A DNA stretch of 64,000 nucleotides from positions 372,001 to 436,000 of the forward strand of contig NZ_CABPSF010000001.1 in the NCBI RefSeq assembly GCF_902459685.1, read 5' to 3'. Origin of the DNA: Pandoraea iniqua. GTDB taxonomy: Bacteria; Pseudomonadota; Gammaproteobacteria; Burkholderiales; Burkholderiaceae. Position numbers and translations under genes: made by a program. This document shows positions 61,679 through 64,000 of this stretch, piece by piece. The notes beneath the pieces are model-generated. The model had not been told where the DNA came from. It was given only the letters and a program-made list of their open reading frames with translations, and made no database searches. Position 1 is the stretch's first letter; the number at the start of each line of letters is the position of its first letter.

Positions 61679-62335
61679 ATGCAGCAGGAAAACTCTTCGA
61701 GCGGGGCCGGTTACGGCACCGCCGATGCGCTGGAGGCCGCCCCCGCGCCGGTGAAGACCACTCGCCCCAAACCGGGCGAGCGCCGTGTGCAGGTTCTGCA
61801 AACCCTCGCGGCCATGCTCGAGACGCCTAAGGGCGAGAAGATCACCACGGCCGCGCTCGCCGCGCGCCTGGATGTCTCGGAAGCGGCGCTCTATCGCCAC
61901 TTCGCGAGCAAGGCGCAGATGTTCGAAGGGCTCATCGAGTTCATCGAACAGACCATTTTCGGTCTGATCAATCAGATCTCCGCACAGGATCAGGACGGCG
62001 TGACGCAAGCGCGCGCCATCGTGCTGATGCTGCTCGGTTTCGCCGAGAAGAACCCGGGCATGACCCGCGTGCTTACGGGCGAAGCGCTGGTGGGCGAGCA
62101 CGAGCGTCTGCAAGAGCGCATGAACCAGCTGCTCGACCGTATCGAGGCGTCGCTGCGTCAGGTGCTGCGTCTGGCCGCCGCACAGGGCACGCTGCCGGAA
62201 ACGTTCGACGCAAACTCGCGGGCCAACCTGCTCGTGTCGTACGTGCTGGGCCGCTGGCACCGTTTTGCCAAGAGTGGCTTCAAGCGCACGCCGACCGAAG
62301 GCGCCGACCCGCAAGTTACGGCGCTGCTGCGCTAA
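61679..62335 (+). CDS. slmA: nucleoid occlusion factor SlmA (TetR fold)
   Basis: 218 residues. The DNA-binding domain is ITTAALAARLDVSEAALYRH with FASKAQMFEGLIEFIE, characteristic of SlmA. SlmA binds specific DNA and blocks FtsZ ring formation over the nucleoid. The N-terminal 35 residues are a polar, Gly/Ser-rich lead longer than in E. coli. Coupling to the HAD gene is 10 bp. Confidence 0.87.
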   Translation: MQQENSSSGAGYGTADALEAAPAPVKTTRPKPGERRVQVLQTLAAMLETPKGEKITTAALAARLDVSEAALYRHFASKAQMFEGLIEFIEQTIFGLINQISAQDQDGVTQARAIVLMLLGFAEKNPGMTRVLTGEALVGEHERLQERMNQLLDRIEASLRQVLRLAAAQGTLPETFDANSRANLLVSYVLGRWHRFAKSGFKRTPTEGADPQVTALLR

Positions 62336-62526
62336 GTGGCATCGATGGGCGAACGGCACCGTTCGCCCATGCGTTTGTCCACGTGAGCACTTGACCGCTG
62401 CCGGTACCTGACGTTCGCCCTCATGTATGGGGCATGTATGTGTCGGGCGCCGATTCCGCAGATTACGTTATACTTTTGCAACTCGTGATGAGCCGCTGCC
62501 ATGCAGACGGTATTGTTACGATGACT
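62336..62526. other. region between slmA and the metX riboswitch
   Basis: 191 bp, mixed composition, expected to hold the metX promoter. TTATAC at 62468-62473 is a -10-like box. A hairpin just after slmA (GGCGAACGG...CCGTTCGCC, about 62348-62370) has no T-run but may end the slmA message. Confidence 0.45.
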
Positions 62527-62622
62527 GGCGCGCCGATTTGGTGACTCGATTGCGGGCGCGCGAGTGGCTTTGACAGGGGCTTGTTCCGTCGAAGGCACTC
62601 AATACAAATGCGGCTAAAGAGG
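62527..62622 (+). ncRNA. SAM-II riboswitch upstream of metX
   Basis: The SAM-II (metA-type) H-type pseudoknot is recognisable. P1 is GCGCGC (62528-62533) with GCGCGC (62556-62561). The pseudoknot helix AUUUG (62536-62540) pairs with CAAAU (62605-62609); the G-C here replaces the A-U in the crystallised marine RNA. Conserved AUUGC (62549-62553) and GCUAAA (62613-62618), which contact the ligand, are intact. The loop between P1 and the 3' strand is long. SAM binding should lower expression of metX-metW, which make methionine precursors. The start codon is 110 nt further on. Confidence 0.88.
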
Positions 62623-62660
62623 TCGTTCGCGCACCCCGCCCGTTTTTCGTCGACCCCTTT
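62616..62660 (+). promoter_or_regulatory. alternative helix competing with the SAM-II 3' end
   Basis: AAAGAGGTCG (62616-62625) overlaps the aptamer's GCTAAA end and can pair with CGACCCCTTT (62651-62660) with one mismatch, then TTTCCC. It excludes the ligand-bound fold. A second small hairpin (62684-62706, loop TGTT) lies just before the metX start. Confidence 0.45.
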
Positions 62661-62732
62661 TCCCGCACAGAACGCCTAAGAAACGCTGCCGTTGTTACGG
62701 ACAGCGCGACCGGCATGTTTCGGACAGGAAAT

Positions 62733-63923
62733 ATGGAATCGTCAATCGGAATCGTCACGCCACAGCGGATGCATTTTGCGCAGCCGCTGGCACTGCAAAA
62801 CGGCAGCACCCTCGCGGGCTACGACCTGATGGTCGAGACCTACGGCGAGTTGAATGCCGATCGCAGCAACGCCGTGCTGGTGTGCCACGCGCTCAACGCG
62901 TCGCACCACGTGGCGGGCATCGCCGCCGATAACCCCAAGGACATCGGCTGGTGGGACAACATGGTCGGGCCCGGCAAGCCGCTCGACACCAATCGCTTCT
63001 TCGTCATCGGGGTGAACAACCTCGGCTCGTGCTTCGGCTCGACCGGGCCGATGAGTCTCGATGAAGCCACGGGCACGCCCTACGGCGCCCGCTTCCCCGT
63101 CGTGACCGTCGAAGACTGGGTCAATGCGCAGGCGCGCGTGGCCGACGTGTTCGGTATCCAGAAATTCGCGGCAGTGATGGGCGGCAGCCTCGGCGGCATG
63201 CAGGCGCTGGCGTGGAGCATCATGTATCCCGAGCGTGTCGGGCACTGTCTGGTGATCGCGTCCACGCCGAAGCTCTCGGCACAGAACATCGCTTTCAACG
63301 AAGTGGCCCGCTCGGCCATTCTCTCCGACCCCGATTTCCATGGCGGCGACTACTACGCGCACGGTGTCGTGCCGCGTCGTGGCTTGCGTGTCGCGCGCAT
63401 GATCGGCCACATCACCTATCTCTCCGACGAAGACATGGCGACCAAGTTCGGCCGTGCGCTGCGTCGCGCGGAAGTGCTGGTCGATGGCGTGAAGGGGGCG
63501 GAAGGCGGCGCTGCCGCTCAGGACGACAGCTATCGCTTCAGCTTCGACGTGGAGTTCGAGGTGGAGTCGTACCTGCGCTATCAGGGCGACAAGTTTGCCG
63601 AGTACTTCGACGCCAACACGTATCTGTTGATCACGCGCGCGCTCGATTATTTCGACCCGGCCCGCACGGTCGGCGGCGACCTCTCGCGTGCGCTCGCCCA
63701 CACTACGGCCAAGTATCTGATCGTGTCGTTTGCGACCGACTGGCGCTTCGCACCGGCCCGCTCGCGTGAAATCGTCAAGGCGCTGCTCGATACGCGCCGC
63801 ACCGTGAGCTACGCCGAAATCGACGCGCCGCACGGCCACGACGCTTTCCTGCTGACCGATCCGCGCTATCACAATCTGGTGCGCGCTTATTACGAACGTA
63901 TCGCCGAGGAGGTGGGGGTATGA
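62733..63923 (+). CDS. metX: homoserine O-acyltransferase MetX
   Basis: 396 residues. It acylates homoserine for methionine synthesis; acetyl or succinyl specificity cannot be judged here. Nucleophile motif [10 protein letters not shown], oxyanion block CHALNASHH, acid region SFATDWRF and base His in [14 protein letters not shown] 62733 ([17 protein letters not shown]) gives the conserved N-terminus and an AGGA site; ATG 62715 adds six residues. A SAM-II riboswitch is upstream. The metW start overlaps by 4 bp. Confidence 0.95.
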   Translation: MESSIGIVTPQRMHFAQPLALQNGSTLAGYDLMVETYGELNADRSNAVLVCHALNASHHVAGIAADNPKDIGWWDNMVGPGKPLDTNRFFVIGVNNLGSCFGSTGPMSLDEATGTPYGARFPVVTVEDWVNAQARVADVFGIQKFAAVMGGSLGGMQALAWSIMYPERVGHCLVIASTPKLSAQNIAFNEVARSAILSDPDFHGGDYYAHGVVPRRGLRVARMIGHITYLSDEDMATKFGRALRRAEVLVDGVKGAEGGAAAQDDSYRFSFDVEFEVESYLRYQGDKFAEYFDANTYLLITRALDYFDPARTVGGDLSRALAHTTAKYLIVSFATDWRFAPARSREIVKALLDTRRTVSYAEIDAPHGHDAFLLTDPRYHNLVRAYYERIAEEVGV

Positions 63924-64000
63924 GCCAGTCCACGGAACCGTCCAAGACGCCCACGACCAGTGCGCAAGCCGCACGTCTCGCGGCATCGGGCAATCAGATT
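63920..64000 (+). CDS. metW: MetW, 5' part, truncated by the window edge
   Basis: 27 codons are visible ([20 protein letters not shown] and a few more). The ATGA overlap with metX and the invariant metX-metW pairing in this group support MetW, a methyltransferase-fold partner of MetX. The visible part has no diagnostic motif, so the call rests on position. Confidence 0.7.
   Translation, partial: MSQSTEPSKTPTTSAQAARLAASGNQI

Noticed and set aside
62472-62485. ACTTTTGCAACTCG, identical to the left half of the zur operator, upstream of metX
   Set aside because: The right arm is TGATGAG, not GTTGCAA, so there is no palindrome. A 14-base chance match between two places is expected in a window this long.
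1-64000. tRNA, rRNA, CRISPR arrays, insertion sequences
   Set aside because: No cloverleaf, rRNA signature, regular spacer-repeat array or transposase motif was seen on reading both strands; short or degenerate cases could still be missed by eye.

Overview
The window is a contiguous, gene-dense, high-G+C chromosomal segment from a betaproteobacterium of the Burkholderiaceae. Several features fit Pandoraea or a close relative, but the genus is inferred from gene content, not from a search. The pointers are a DksA without the classical four-cysteine finger, a RegB/RegA pair, metX-metW, SlmA, PCu(A)C and CWC-type small proteins, and a meta-cleavage aromatic cluster with a LivHMGF-type transporter. 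No rRNA, tRNA, insertion sequence, prophage or CRISPR array was seen.

Layout. (1) 1-7.9 kb: a type IVb pilus assembly operon (TcpQ-like protein, PilN secretin, PilO, PilP, PilQ ATPase, PilR platform, prepilin peptidase) with no pilin gene in view. (2) 7.9-13.1 kb: GMC oxidoreductase, AidB-like flavoprotein and coniferyl-type aldehyde dehydrogenase. (3) 13.2-20.6 kb: housekeeping genes metK, lpxL, dapF, a DUF484 gene, xerC, rlmI and an EamA permease. (4) 20.7-26.4 kb: a zinc block with zur, a CobW-family GTPase, dksA, a small His-rich membrane protein and a ZnuD-like receptor. The zur and ZnuD transcription units share a TTGCAAC-N3-GTTGCAA operator candidate. (5) 26.6-33.9 kb: hslVU, regBA, copper chaperone, CWC protein, argB and a PP-loop ligase. 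(6) 33.9-42.8 kb: two tandem paralogues of an unrecognised protein family, then lysR, a benzoylformate decarboxylase, an aldehyde dehydrogenase and an MHS transporter, then a third, divergent member of the unrecognised family on the opposite strand.

(7) 43.0-57.6 kb: an aromatic-acid catabolic block. A GntR regulator and VanA/VanB-type demethylase run leftward. LigB/LigA-type extradiol dioxygenase, a LysR protein with two DNA-binding domains, a five-gene branched-chain-type ABC transporter, GalB hydratase, GalC aldolase, GalD tautomerase, an alpha/beta hydrolase and a SnoaL-like protein run rightward. LigC and LigI are absent, so the block as it stands suits gallate (ring cleavage straight to 4-oxalomesaconate) better than protocatechuate. 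VanAB could feed it from methoxylated acids. (8) 57.7-64 kb: porin, DHA2 exporter, HAD nucleotidase, slmA and metX-metW, the last pair preceded by a clear SAM-II riboswitch.

The observations most worth a second look are the three-member unknown family, the SAM-II element and the alternative helix that competes with it, the paired zinc operators with a predicted leaderless zur mRNA, the double-HTH LysR regulator, and two identical GGGATCCC operators 53 bp apart in front of the demethylase and dioxygenase units.
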